DNA of 7,694 nucleotides from Thiotrichales bacterium (lineage in GTDB: Bacteria; Pseudomonadota; Gammaproteobacteria; J044), in the NCBI GenBank assembly GCA_024762895.1, contig JANTGN010000125.1, forward strand, positions 1 through 7,694, in the 5' to 3' direction. Of this stretch, positions 1 to 6,523 are shown one piece after another. The translations under genes and the position numbers were made by a program. The number at the start of each line of letters is the position of its first letter. The first letter of the stretch is position 1. The notes below the pieces were generated by a model. That model had not been told where the DNA came from, made no database searches, and saw only the letters and a program-made list of their open reading frames with translations.

Positions 1-1550
1 GGGCCAACCGTGGGCTTCAATGGGAGGCGGAGATTACGCTTGATCAGGCCCCACTGGCCTTATTGCATCCCCTGTTTCGTGATGAGATCCAGCTCGATGG
101 CAAGGTCAGTGGTTCGGCGGCAATGCAGGCCACGGCGAATAAGATCAATGATGCCAGGGTGGCCCTTGACCTGGGATCAGGCGGGGTACGTATCCAGAGC
201 GCCCAAAAAGAATATCCCGTCATTGAATATCGCTCGGCGCGGATTCAGGTCGAACATTCGTGTCAGTCGCTGGAGGCCCGGCTCAAGGTGGATATCTCCG
301 ATGAAGAAGAATTATCGGGTAATTTTCAACTGCCGCCCCTGGGTTGTGAATGGGAAAAGGCATTACACAAACCGATCAGGGGGCGGGCCGATATCAATCT
401 CAAGGATCTGGATGTCATAAGGATGTTCTACCCCGACCTGGGTGAGATTTCCGGTGAGCTGTTAGCGCATCTGGATTTGGCCGGTTCGCCCCAACGTCCC
501 GAGTTTTCCGGCCGGGCCGTACTGCGTGATGGTCTGGCAGAAATCCCTGCTCTGGGCATCACCCTGAAGGATGCCAATGTACAGCTGAGTAAGGCCGACA
601 AGGAGCATATCAGGCTTCAGGGTAAGGTATATTCAGGTGACAGATTCCTGGAACTGGATGGCACTATGCATCTGGCGCCCGAACTGGGCTGGCCGGCCAG
701 TCTGAAGATCAGGGGAGAAGATTTTCAGCTGGCGAATCTTGAAGATGTCCAGGCCTGGGTATCGCCGGATCTTCAGATCAGGACCCAGGCACACAGGATG
801 GATATCACCGGCCAGGTATTGATACCGAAGGTCAGGATGAAGTCATTTGCTCCACCCGGGTCGGTGACGATTTCCAATGATGTGGTGTTTGTGGATGTGA
901 CGCCGGAAGAGCGGGAACGCCGACGTTCTACCCGCTGGCAGATCTTTAGTCATGTAAAGCTGATCTTCGGAGATGATGTGACCTTTGATGGCTATGGTCT
1001 GCGCGGAAAGGTGGCCGGTGATCTGTTGGTGACCGATGACCCGGGCAAGGGTACGGTCGGCCAGGGTGCCCTGCACATTAATGAAGGAAAATTCAGAGCC
1101 TTTGGGGTAGCCCTGAATGTCGACATCGGGCGTATTATCTTTGACGGAGGGCCGGTGAATGATCCGGGTCTCAGCGTCAGGGCATCGCGCCGCTATGACG
1201 ATATTACGGTGGGGGTGAATGCCCAGGGTCGCTTGAGATCACCCGAGATCAGCACTTTTTCCAACCCCTACATGCCGGAGAGCGAGGCCATGTCCTACCT
1301 TTTGTTTGGCAGGGCACGGACAAATTACAATTTTGCCCTGGGAGACTCTTCGGCCAACGGGGACAATGGGACAGGGGTGGATCTGGGCAACCTGTTGTCT
1401 CCCGGATACTATGTAGATTATCTTGTGGGTGCATTCAATCCCACCTCCGTGATGCGTATCCGCTTTGATTTAACCAATCATATCGAGATCCGTGCTGAAT
1501 CGGCCCCAGGCTATCAGGCCGGGGATATAATTTATAAGTTCGAGCGCTGA
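1..1550 (+). CDS. tamB: TamB-like translocation and assembly module protein, C-terminal part (5' end outside window)
   Basis: This is the C-terminal 515 residues of a TamB/DUF490-type protein. The reading frame is open from base 3 to the TGA at 1548-1550, so the gene starts before the window; the TTG at 63 is only an internal codon. TamB is an inner-membrane-anchored, periplasm-spanning beta-rich protein that works with the outer-membrane protein TamA and is tied to outer-membrane protein assembly and phospholipid transport. The visible sequence is repetitive beta-strand material of alternating polarity. Family landmarks are the stretch around 960-1180 (GDDVTFDGYGL, then INEGKFRAFGVALNVDIGRIIF and GPVNDPGLSVRA), the near-invariant block around 1257-1315 (NPYMPESEAMSYLLFGRA), and a terminal strand ending IIYKFER, like the aromatic-rich ends of other TamB proteins. 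It is followed by an MFS gene after 42 bases. The match to the C-terminal TamB domain is clear; that tamA lies upstream is inferred. Confidence 0.9.
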   Translation, partial: ANRGLQWEAEITLDQAPLALLHPLFRDEIQLDGKVSGSAAMQATANKINDARVALDLGSGGVRIQSAQKEYPVIEYRSARIQVEHSCQSLEARLKVDISDEEELSGNFQLPPLGCEWEKALHKPIRGRADINLKDLDVIRMFYPDLGEISGELLAHLDLAGSPQRPEFSGRAVLRDGLAEIPALGITLKDANVQLSKADKEHIRLQGKVYSGDRFLELDGTMHLAPELGWPASLKIRGEDFQLANLEDVQAWVSPDLQIRTQAHRMDITGQVLIPKVRMKSFAPPGSVTISNDVVFVDVTPEERERRRSTRWQIFSHVKLIFGDDVTFDGYGLRGKVAGDLLVTDDPGKGTVGQGALHINEGKFRAFGVALNVDIGRIIFDGGPVNDPGLSVRASRRYDDITVGVNAQGRLRSPEISTFSNPYMPESEAMSYLLFGRARTNYNFALGDSSANGDNGTGVDLGNLLSPGYYVDYLVGAFNPTSVMRIRFDLTNHIEIRAESAPGYQAGDIIYKFER

Positions 1551-1592
1551 AACACGGGAAATACGCACAGGACTGCTATAGACTCATCGGCT

Positions 1593-2864
1593 ATGAAGAA
1601 ACTGACCTCCAGGCCCGTGCTGTCATGGGCGCTGTATGACTGGGCCAACTCGGCCTTTGCCACTGTGGTGATGGCGGGTTTTTTTCCGCTGTTTTTCCGA
1701 GACTACTGGTCCAAGGGTTCCGAGAGTAGCGAGATTACCTTTTATCTCGGAATGGGCAATGCCCTCGCCAGTCTGCTTATTGTGGTGATGGCGCCCGTAC
1801 TGGGAGCCATTGCCGATAGTGGTGGCTGGCGTAAGAAATTCCTGGCCTGGTTTGCCTTGCTCGGTATCGTCATGACGGCCGGTATGTTCTGGGTGGCACA
1901 GGGGCAGTGGCAGATGGCATTACTTTTATTCAGCCTGGCCCTGATCGGATTTATGGGGGCGAATATCTTTTACGATTCCCTGCTGGTTTCTGTCTCTGAT
2001 GAGGATCAACTCGATCGTACCTCGGCCTGGGGTTTTTCTCTGGGTTACCTGGGTGGTGGGCTTTTATTTGCGGTCTGTGTCGCCATTGTGATCAATCATG
2101 AGGCCTTTGGTTTTTCTACTGCGGCCGATGTGGTTCGACTCTCTTTCCTGGTAGTCGCCATCTGGTGGGCGGTATTCAGTATACCCCTGTTCCTGTGGGT
2201 CAGGGAGAAGGACGGCAAGCGGGAATTATCCATGGCCGCTACCGTACGACAAGGGTTCAGGCAGTTTGTCGATACCTTTCATGAAATCCGTCGTTATCGT
2301 TATGTTGCCCATTTCCTACTGGCCTACTGGTTGTATATCGATGGACTGGATACGATCGTGCGTATGGCCGTGGACTATGGTCGCGCCCTGGGTATTGATA
2401 GCAATGACCTGATCACCGCCCTGCTGGTCACGCAGTTTGTTGGTTTTCCTGCTGCGATCCTCTTTGGCTTCTTTGGTGAGCGGGTGGGGACCAAGCGCGC
2501 CCTCCTGGTAGGGATTGGCGTATATATCTTCATCACCATCTGGGGTTCACGCATGGATGAGACCTGGGAGTTCTATGGCCTGGCCGTCATGATCGGCCTG
2601 GTCCAGGGCGGGGTTCAATCACTCAGTCGCTCACTTTATGCACGGCTCATACCCACGGAAAAAGCGGCCGAGTTCTTTGGTTTCTATAATATGTTAGGTA
2701 AGTTTGCCGCGGTGATCGGGCCACTGATGATGGGTTGGGTCGCTATACTCACCCAGAGCCCCCGCTTGTCGATTCTTTCCCTGCTGGTTCTGTTTATTTC
2801 CGGTGGCGTGTTGCTGTACTTCCTGGATGTCAAAAAGGGGCATGCGGCCGTAGAACAGGGATAA
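1593..2864 (+). CDS. MFS transporter of the UMF1 / Atg22-like family
   Basis: This is a 423-residue integral inner-membrane protein with about 12 hydrophobic helices, the usual size for this family. The N-terminal signature ALYDWANSAF (residues 13-22) is diagnostic of the UMF1 (unknown major facilitator 1) group related to the vacuolar effluxer Atg22. A motif-A-like loop, GAIADSGGWRKK, follows at 72-83. The second half has the typical block GGVQSLSRSLYARLIPTE and then FFGFYNMLGKFAAVIGP (about 339-375). Substrates of bacterial members are not firmly known; amino acid or metabolite export is only a guess from Atg22. The ATG at 1593 fits family N-termini (short, basic, then WALYDWANSAF), but no good Shine-Dalgarno sequence precedes it. 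Translation may depend on ribosomes arriving from the tamB-like gene, whose stop lies 42 bases upstream in the same frame. No ATG, GTG or TTG lies between the two in this frame. Confidence 0.93.
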   Translation: MKKLTSRPVLSWALYDWANSAFATVVMAGFFPLFFRDYWSKGSESSEITFYLGMGNALASLLIVVMAPVLGAIADSGGWRKKFLAWFALLGIVMTAGMFWVAQGQWQMALLLFSLALIGFMGANIFYDSLLVSVSDEDQLDRTSAWGFSLGYLGGGLLFAVCVAIVINHEAFGFSTAADVVRLSFLVVAIWWAVFSIPLFLWVREKDGKRELSMAATVRQGFRQFVDTFHEIRRYRYVAHFLLAYWLYIDGLDTIVRMAVDYGRALGIDSNDLITALLVTQFVGFPAAILFGFFGERVGTKRALLVGIGVYIFITIWGSRMDETWEFYGLAVMIGLVQGGVQSLSRSLYARLIPTEKAAEFFGFYNMLGKFAAVIGPLMMGWVAILTQSPRLSILSLLVLFISGGVLLYFLDVKKGHAAVEQG

Positions 2865-2898
2865 GCAGGCAGGGTCAAACATAATAAAGGTGTGAAAC

Positions 2899-4383
2899 AT
2901 GAGCCTGGATGTACTGATTGGTGGTAATGGGGAGTCCACAGTAAGTCTATCGGCCAAGATGGCCAACCGGCACGGCATGATTGCAGGCGCGACGGGTACG
3001 GGTAAGACCGTGACCCTGCAGGTCCTGGCCGAGGGTTTTTCTCGCATAGGCGTTCCGGTATTCATGGCCGATGTCAAAGGCGATCTTTCCGGTCTGGCCC
3101 AGTCCGGACAACTCAATGAAAAGATCCAGTCCCGTATCGAACAAATTTCTATAGAGGCCTTTAATCCTCAGCCCAACCCGGTGCTGTTCTGGGACCTGTT
3201 TGCGGAGTTTGGCCACCCGGTACGGACGACCATCTCAGACATGGGGCCATTGCTCTTATCCAGCCTGCTCGAACTCAATGATACCCAGATGGGTGTCCTC
3301 TACAGTGCCTTCAGCATTGCCGATGACAACGGCCTGTTGTTGCTGGATCTCAAGGACCTGCGCAGCATGCTGACCTGGATGGGAGGCAATAGCAGGGAAC
3401 TGAGCCTTGAATATGGAAACATTTCCTCTAGCAGTATAGGCGCCATTCAGAGACGTCTGCTGATTCTGGAAGAGCAGGGGGCTGAACATTTCTTTGGAGA
3501 GCCCGCCCTGAGTCTGGATGACCTGATGATGAGCGATTTTTCCGGCAGGGGTGTAATCAGTATTATGGACGTCACCCGGCTGATGGCCGAATCACCCCGC
3601 CTGTATGCCACCTTCCTGATCTGGTTGCTGGCCGAGTTGTTTGAACAATTGCCAGAAGTGGGTGATCAGGAAAAGCCGAAACTGGTGTTGTTCTTTGATG
3701 AGGCGCATCTGATCTTTGACCGCGCCCCCAGGGCACTACTGGATAAGATAGAACAGGTTGTGCGCCTGATACGCTCAAAGGGTGTCGGGGTGTATTTTAT
3801 CAGCCAAAGTCCGCTGGATGTGCCTGCGGATATCCTGGGTCAGCTCGGTGCCAGGGTGCAGCATGCCCTGCGTGCCTTTACACCGAAAGATAAAAAAACG
3901 GTGAATACGGTGGCGGAGACCTTCAGGCCGAATCCGGCATTTGATACGCGATCGGTCATTACCGAACTGGGTACCGGTGAGGCCCTGGTCTCGGTACTCG
4001 ACATGAAAGGCAGGCCTACCCCTGTTGAACGTATCCTGATTCGACCACCCGAATCGAGGATAGGGCCACTGACCGATGAAGAACGTCAACAGGTGATCGA
4101 TCGCTCCCCCATGAAGGGGCGTTATGAGGTCGAGGTCGATCGTGAATCGGCACATGAATTATTGAAAAAACGGGCCGAAGAAGAGGCCAGGGTCGAGGCC
4201 GCTGAACAGGCACAGAAGGCCAGGGAAAAACAAAAGCCCACAAAGGTCCGCAGTTCAAATCGACAAAGTATCGGTGAGGCGATGATGAAGAGCGTGGCCC
4301 GCTCCATGGGTAGTTCGCTGGGGCGGCAGTTAATGCGTGGGATTATGGACACGCTCCTGGGTAGTGGAACCCGCCGAAGATAG
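2899..4383 (+). CDS. yjgR: HerA-like P-loop ATPase, DUF853 / YjgR family
   Basis: This is a 494-residue cytoplasmic ATPase of the HerA/FtsK superfamily, matching E. coli YjgR (DUF853) in length and layout. Walker A is GATGTGKT at residues 30-37, close to the N-terminus as in YjgR. It is followed by MADVKGDLSG (56-65), a family signature. Walker B is LVLFFDEAHLIF with the acidic pair at D267-E268. The segment VGVYFISQSPLDVP just after it holds the polar sensor residue typical of these ATPases. The C-terminus is a charged Glu/Ala/Lys-rich likely coiled coil (about 415-450), then a short helical, very basic tail ending RRR. HerA proteins are ring-shaped DNA translocases, but the biological role of the YjgR branch is not established. 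The ATG at 2899 has an AAAGG ribosome-binding site at 2886-2890. It lies 34 bases after the MFS gene and 12 before the DUF2970 gene, so it is probably in the same operon. Confidence 0.93.
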   Translation: MSLDVLIGGNGESTVSLSAKMANRHGMIAGATGTGKTVTLQVLAEGFSRIGVPVFMADVKGDLSGLAQSGQLNEKIQSRIEQISIEAFNPQPNPVLFWDLFAEFGHPVRTTISDMGPLLLSSLLELNDTQMGVLYSAFSIADDNGLLLLDLKDLRSMLTWMGGNSRELSLEYGNISSSSIGAIQRRLLILEEQGAEHFFGEPALSLDDLMMSDFSGRGVISIMDVTRLMAESPRLYATFLIWLLAELFEQLPEVGDQEKPKLVLFFDEAHLIFDRAPRALLDKIEQVVRLIRSKGVGVYFISQSPLDVPADILGQLGARVQHALRAFTPKDKKTVNTVAETFRPNPAFDTRSVITELGTGEALVSVLDMKGRPTPVERILIRPPESRIGPLTDEERQQVIDRSPMKGRYEVEVDRESAHELLKKRAEEEARVEAAEQAQKAREKQKPTKVRSSNRQSIGEAMMKSVARSMGSSLGRQLMRGIMDTLLGSGTRRR

Positions 4384-4387
4384 GAGG
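4382..4387 (+). promoter_or_regulatory. Ribosome-binding site AGGAGG overlapping the previous stop codon
   Basis: A consensus AGGAGG begins inside the TAG stop codon of the HerA-like gene (4381-4383) and lies 8 bases before the GTG at 4396. It decides the GTG start of the small downstream gene and suggests that the two genes are translated in sequence from one mRNA. Confidence 0.85.
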
Positions 4388-4395
4388 AGTGGATA

Positions 4396-4602
4396 GTGGC
4401 TAACAAGCTAGGGTTTATTGATTCCCTGAAAAGCGTCTTTATGGCCTTTCTCGGGGTGCAAAACAGCAAGACCCATGAGCGTGATTTTAACAAGGGCTCT
4501 GCCGGCAAGTTTATCGCGGCCGGCCTGATCGGGACCATTGCCTTTGTGTTGATTATTTGGTTTGTGGTGAGCCTGATTATGCGCGCTACAGGGGCTGGGT
4601 AA
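4396..4602 (+). CDS. DUF2970 domain small membrane protein
   Basis: This is a 68-residue protein with a GTG start set by the AGGAGG at 4382-4387. An N-terminal amphipathic part (SLKSVFMAFLGVQNSKTHERDF, in two pieces around residues 10-31) precedes one hydrophobic helix at about 39-62 (FIAAGLIGTIAFVLIIWFVV and following). The pattern of 'FxGVQ(N/S)SK..ERDF', a short polar gap and then one membrane helix is that of the DUF2970 family, whose members are similarly short. The function of the family is unknown; it probably sits in the inner membrane with its N-terminal part in the cytoplasm. It lies 12 bases after the HerA-like ATPase gene and is the last gene before a terminator, so it is expected to be co-transcribed. 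A partnership with the ATPase is only inference from position. Confidence 0.85.
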   Translation: MANKLGFIDSLKSVFMAFLGVQNSKTHERDFNKGSAGKFIAAGLIGTIAFVLIIWFVVSLIMRATGAG

Positions 4603-4633
4603 CTCCGTCACAAGACCAGGGCCCTGTCAAATC

Positions 4634-4658
4634 ATGCCTTATTTTGGGGCATTTTTTT
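4634..4658 (+). terminator. Rho-independent terminator closing the tamB-to-DUF2970 operon
   Basis: ATGCC pairs with GGCAT (4634-4638 with 4648-4652). Two more T-G pairs can extend the stem around a five-base loop, and a run of seven T follows at 4652-4658. It lies 31 bases after the DUF2970 stop codon, with the right geometry for intrinsic termination on the plus strand. The stem is short and partly wobble-paired, so efficiency may be modest. Confidence 0.75.
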
Positions 4659-4710
4659 GGCTGGGCTCGACTGGGCAGGGACAGTACCGGCTAGGGTTAA
4701 AAAAAAATTT

Positions 4711-4737
4711 CAGGATTTTGGTCTATGCTTAATCCTG
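4711..4737. repeat. Inverted repeat flanking the -10 element (possible operator)
   Basis: CAGGATT (4711-4717) and AATCCTG (4731-4737) are perfect 7-base inverted arms separated by 13 bases, and the -10 element lies between and partly within them. Such placement is typical of an operator where a dimeric repressor would block RNA polymerase. The second arm could alternatively pair with a downstream CCAGG at about 4751-4755 in the RNA. No regulator can be named. Confidence 0.5.
4722..4732 (+). promoter_or_regulatory. Candidate sigma-S (RpoS) type promoter -10 region for the DUF6316-like gene
   Basis: TCTATGCTTAA matches the known extended sigma-S -10 consensus KCTAYRCTTAA at every position; the -10 hexamer TATGCT is 4724-4729. 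No convincing -35 hexamer sits 17 bases upstream, which sigma-S promoters tolerate. A run of nine A at 4699-4707 lies in the upstream contact region. The predicted transcript start is near 4736, giving a leader of about 110 bases before the ATG at 4847. The match is seen directly; use by sigma-S is inferred. Confidence 0.6.
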
Positions 4738-4768
4738 GTATCAAATAATCCCAGGGAAGGCATCATTG

Positions 4769-4831
4769 GATTGCTGACTAGCAATCAGCCAGGATGGTGT
4801 GTTCCGCTATTTTTAGCGTTTATGACTAAAC
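4769..4831 (+). promoter_or_regulatory. Hairpin-rich 5' leader of the DUF6316-like gene
   Basis: Three short perfect hairpins follow each other in the predicted untranslated leader. They are GATTGCT/AGCAATC with a GACT loop (4769-4786), CGCTA/TAGCG with a TTTT loop (4805-4818), and GTTTA/TAAAC with a TGAC loop (4818-4831), which shares its first base with the previous stem. No known riboswitch core is recognisable: I looked for a GEMM-like pattern and did not find one. The structures may affect mRNA stability or access to the weak ribosome-binding site at about 4836-4843. Confidence 0.4.
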
Positions 4832-4846
4832 AATAGAGATGGGATC

Positions 4847-5254
4847 ATGGGCATTAATCGATTTGGTGAGGAAAGCCACAACCCCTTCAGGACTAAACGA
4901 TTCTATGCTGTGAATGGTCTGTGGTACTTCGATACCCGAGAAGGTAAGCAGTTCGGGCCCTATCGGGATAAGGGCGAGGCGGAGAAGCGACTGGCCATTT
5001 TTATTGCGCAAAACCTCCATGATCTCAAGGAAGGCCGGGTTGGTATTCAAAGCCCCGACCATGGGGTCCAGGATGGGATAGAGCACCTGGTTGAGGAACT
5101 GTCAGAATATTTCACGTTTCGAAATATCCAGGGGGAGACTGCTACCCTGCTCTGGGCGCAACGTAGAATTAAAGACCTGACGGCAAATGCCAGGGGAATT
5201 CCCAATTCCCAGGAGCGCATCGACGTCATTCAATATGCAATGGATTACCTCTAG
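4847..5254 (+). CDS. DUF6316-like hypothetical protein
   Basis: This is a 135-residue soluble protein of unknown function. The N-terminal part (residues 18-53) has an aromatic-rich block, RFYAVNGLWYFDTREG followed by QFGPYRDKGEAEKRLAIFI. It resembles the short DUF6316 module seen in gammaproteobacterial proteins, where a 'W-Y-F-x-T-R-E-G-x-x-G-P-(F/Y)' core is followed by a helix with spaced Ala and Leu. The remaining part (about 55-135) is helical, charged and not recognised. There is no signal peptide or membrane helix, so the protein is probably cytoplasmic. The ATG at 4847 follows a weak GAGATGGG ribosome-binding site. The gene stands alone: a terminator lies upstream, and its own sigma-S-like promoter near 4722 suggests stationary-phase or stress expression. 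The DUF6316 assignment is from memory of the motif and is less certain than the reality of the gene. Confidence 0.75.
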   Translation: MGINRFGEESHNPFRTKRFYAVNGLWYFDTREGKQFGPYRDKGEAEKRLAIFIAQNLHDLKEGRVGIQSPDHGVQDGIEHLVEELSEYFTFRNIQGETATLLWAQRRIKDLTANARGIPNSQERIDVIQYAMDYL

Positions 5255-5425
5255 CCAGGCAGATGAGTCATTTTCAATGAGAGAAGCAGTCAACACAGTT
5301 GTTTTTTCTCAGGATTGTCTATCAATATGCACCACTCCATTCATCGTGGATACCTTGTTAATTCAGTAAAAGTGCAACAATAGTACAGTCATATAACTCT
5401 GATAGATTGGTCATAGGAAGGCTAA
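5255..5425. other. Non-coding stretch between the DUF6316-like gene and the b561 remnant
   Basis: No supportable gene is present. The stretch is richer in A and T than its neighbours. It may include the unrecognisable start of the cytochrome b561 pseudogene: a fragment reading SINMHHS around 5318-5338 is only faintly like the 'SI.LHW' start of such proteins. A weak TCATT/AATGA hairpin near 5267-5279 lacks a T tract and is not called a terminator. Confidence 0.5.
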
Positions 5426-5766
5426 TGCCTGGAGTTGGTATATGATCAAAATCCATTCTTAAGATCACATCACTCAATTATACATTGGTCACTTGCGGCG
5501 CTCGTCCTGTTCATCACTCGAATGATCTGGCGTTAGGGTTACACCTATATACCCATGGTACCTGTGCGAGCGATGTTGGTGTCAGCGTCTTAGCTGCCGT
5601 GGATTTTCCTCAACTCATTCATAATGCAGCTCTGAACGGGGTAATACGGGGCCTGCATGGTTTTAGTGCCGATGTCTTACTTTACCTGGTACCACTCCAT
5701 AGTGGGGTAGCCCTCTACCACCAGGTCTGGTTAAAAGATGGTTTAATGTGGCGGATATTAAAATAA
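5426..5766 (+). pseudogene. Degraded cytochrome b561 gene (frameshifted, internally deleted)
   Basis: Two segments in different frames together resemble a bacterial cytochrome b561, a four-helix di-heme inner-membrane electron carrier. In the first frame (5426-5536) the codons read LELVYDQNPF, then HHSIIHWSLAALVLFITR and MIWR, like the second helix of b561, and end at TAG (5534-5536). In the frame one base behind, continuing to TAA at 5764-5766, they read GLHGFSADVLLYLVPLH and then YHQVWLKDGLMWRIL. This matches the last helix of E. coli CybB, including two histidines 14 residues apart (LH...LH) and the 'HH..WKD...RM' ending. About 40 residues expected between the halves are missing, and the first helix cannot be traced with confidence upstream. 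No ribosome-binding site precedes it. The stop, the frame change and the loss of the middle indicate a dead gene. The identification is by eye, from motif spacing. Confidence 0.6.
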
Positions 5767-5867
5767 TGCTGTTTTTACCAAGTGCGTCGAGTTTTACCCG
5801 TTGGGTTTGAATTATATTAGGTATCCATGCCAGGTAGTGGTTTCCAGATGTGAGCGATATTAAAGCC

Positions 5868-5873
5868 AGGAGG
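5868..5873 (+). promoter_or_regulatory. Ribosome-binding site AGGAGG for the SRPBCC gene
   Basis: A full-consensus AGGAGG lies 4 bases before the ATG at 5878. The spacing is slightly short but the match is perfect, and it fixes the start. A promoter is probably in 5767-5860. The AT-rich TTATATTAG near 5812-5820 is a possible -10 region, but no well-spaced -35 partner is evident. Confidence 0.8.
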
Positions 5874-5877
5874 GCCC

Positions 5878-6366
5878 ATGGATAACACAGCTTTCAGGGC
5901 TCAGAGAGTCACCAGAACCTATCGTCAGAGTATCAAAGCCCCACCTGAGAGGGTGTTTCCCCTCCTATGTCCGGTACGTGAGGCCGAGTGGCTGGACGGC
6001 TGGAGATGCCACATGATTTATTCAGAGTCCGGCCTGGTTGAGAAGGGTGCCGTGTTCAGCACCCGGAATGTGGGTGAGGCCGAGACGATATGGATAGTCA
6101 CCCAGCATGACGCTAAAAAACGTATTGTGGAATTCACACGCTTTACGCATAAATCCAGGGTCTGTGTGTTGAGCATTGCCGTTAAGCCTCAGAAACAGGG
6201 TAATACTTATGTGGATATTTCCTATACCTATACCAGCACGACGTTGTCTGGTAATGATTTTATCGAGAGTTTTTCCGAAGGGGCCTTTCTGAAGGCAGTC
6301 AGTTTCTGGGAAGACTCCATGAATTATTATCTGGAGACGGGGGAGCGGTTGAGGCGGCCCTCATGA
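5878..6366 (+). CDS. SRPBCC (START/Bet v1-like) family protein
   Basis: This is a 162-residue protein with the layout of the SRPBCC helix-grip fold. A first beta strand and helix read YRQSIKAPPERVFPLLCPVRE (about 20-37). The segment EWLDGWRCHMIYSESG (about 37-53) contains the 'W..GW....YSesG' pattern common in this group. Four to five alternating strands follow, and a long C-terminal amphipathic helix (about 125-155) closes the ligand pocket. The fold binds hydrophobic ligands such as lipids, polyketides or aromatic compounds, but nothing here identifies the ligand or an enzyme activity. There is no signal peptide, so it is probably cytoplasmic. It has a perfect ribosome-binding site and ends TGA at 6364-6366. 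It follows the dead cytochrome b561 remnant and is not tightly linked to any gene, so context does not help. Family confidence is good; specific function is unknown. Confidence 0.85.
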   Translation: MDNTAFRAQRVTRTYRQSIKAPPERVFPLLCPVREAEWLDGWRCHMIYSESGLVEKGAVFSTRNVGEAETIWIVTQHDAKKRIVEFTRFTHKSRVCVLSIAVKPQKQGNTYVDISYTYTSTTLSGNDFIESFSEGAFLKAVSFWEDSMNYYLETGERLRRPS

Positions 6367-6523
6367 CTCATTACCCTGACCCGATGCCAGATTAAGCAGG
6401 ATTGAATCGCGGTTTTCATTTATTATTCCTCCATGAGCCTTTGTGTTAGGGGTGACTAATAACTCGGGACCTGGATTAATGGCAGAAAAAAGCCCACAAC
6501 TGTGCAGGCTGTATCAATAACTC

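Noticed and set aside
10..420. A 136-codon plus-strand frame at the left end
   Set aside because: It overlaps the tamB-like frame, is very rich in Arg and Trp, and looks like an out-of-frame shadow.
3775..4155. Long minus-strand frames opposite the HerA-like ATPase gene
   Set aside because: They are antisense shadows of a well-supported gene, without start signals or recognisable motifs.
4794..4829. An 11-codon ORF (MVCSAIFSVYD) in the DUF6316 leader as a leader peptide
   Set aside because: The preceding AGG touches the ATG with no spacing, and the codons simply run through the hairpins. Nothing indicates translation.
4703..4846. A cyclic-di-GMP or other known riboswitch in the DUF6316 leader
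   Set aside because: The conserved core sequences of the riboswitch classes I can recall are not present; only simple hairpins are seen.
5265..5281. A terminator after the DUF6316-like gene
   Set aside because: The TCATT/AATGA stem is short and AT-rich, and no T tract follows directly.
5485..5766. A 93-codon plus-strand frame starting at TTG, as a real short protein
   Set aside because: It has no ribosome-binding site, and its second half reads as the end of a cytochrome b561 while the preceding helix lies in another frame, so it is better explained as part of a pseudogene.
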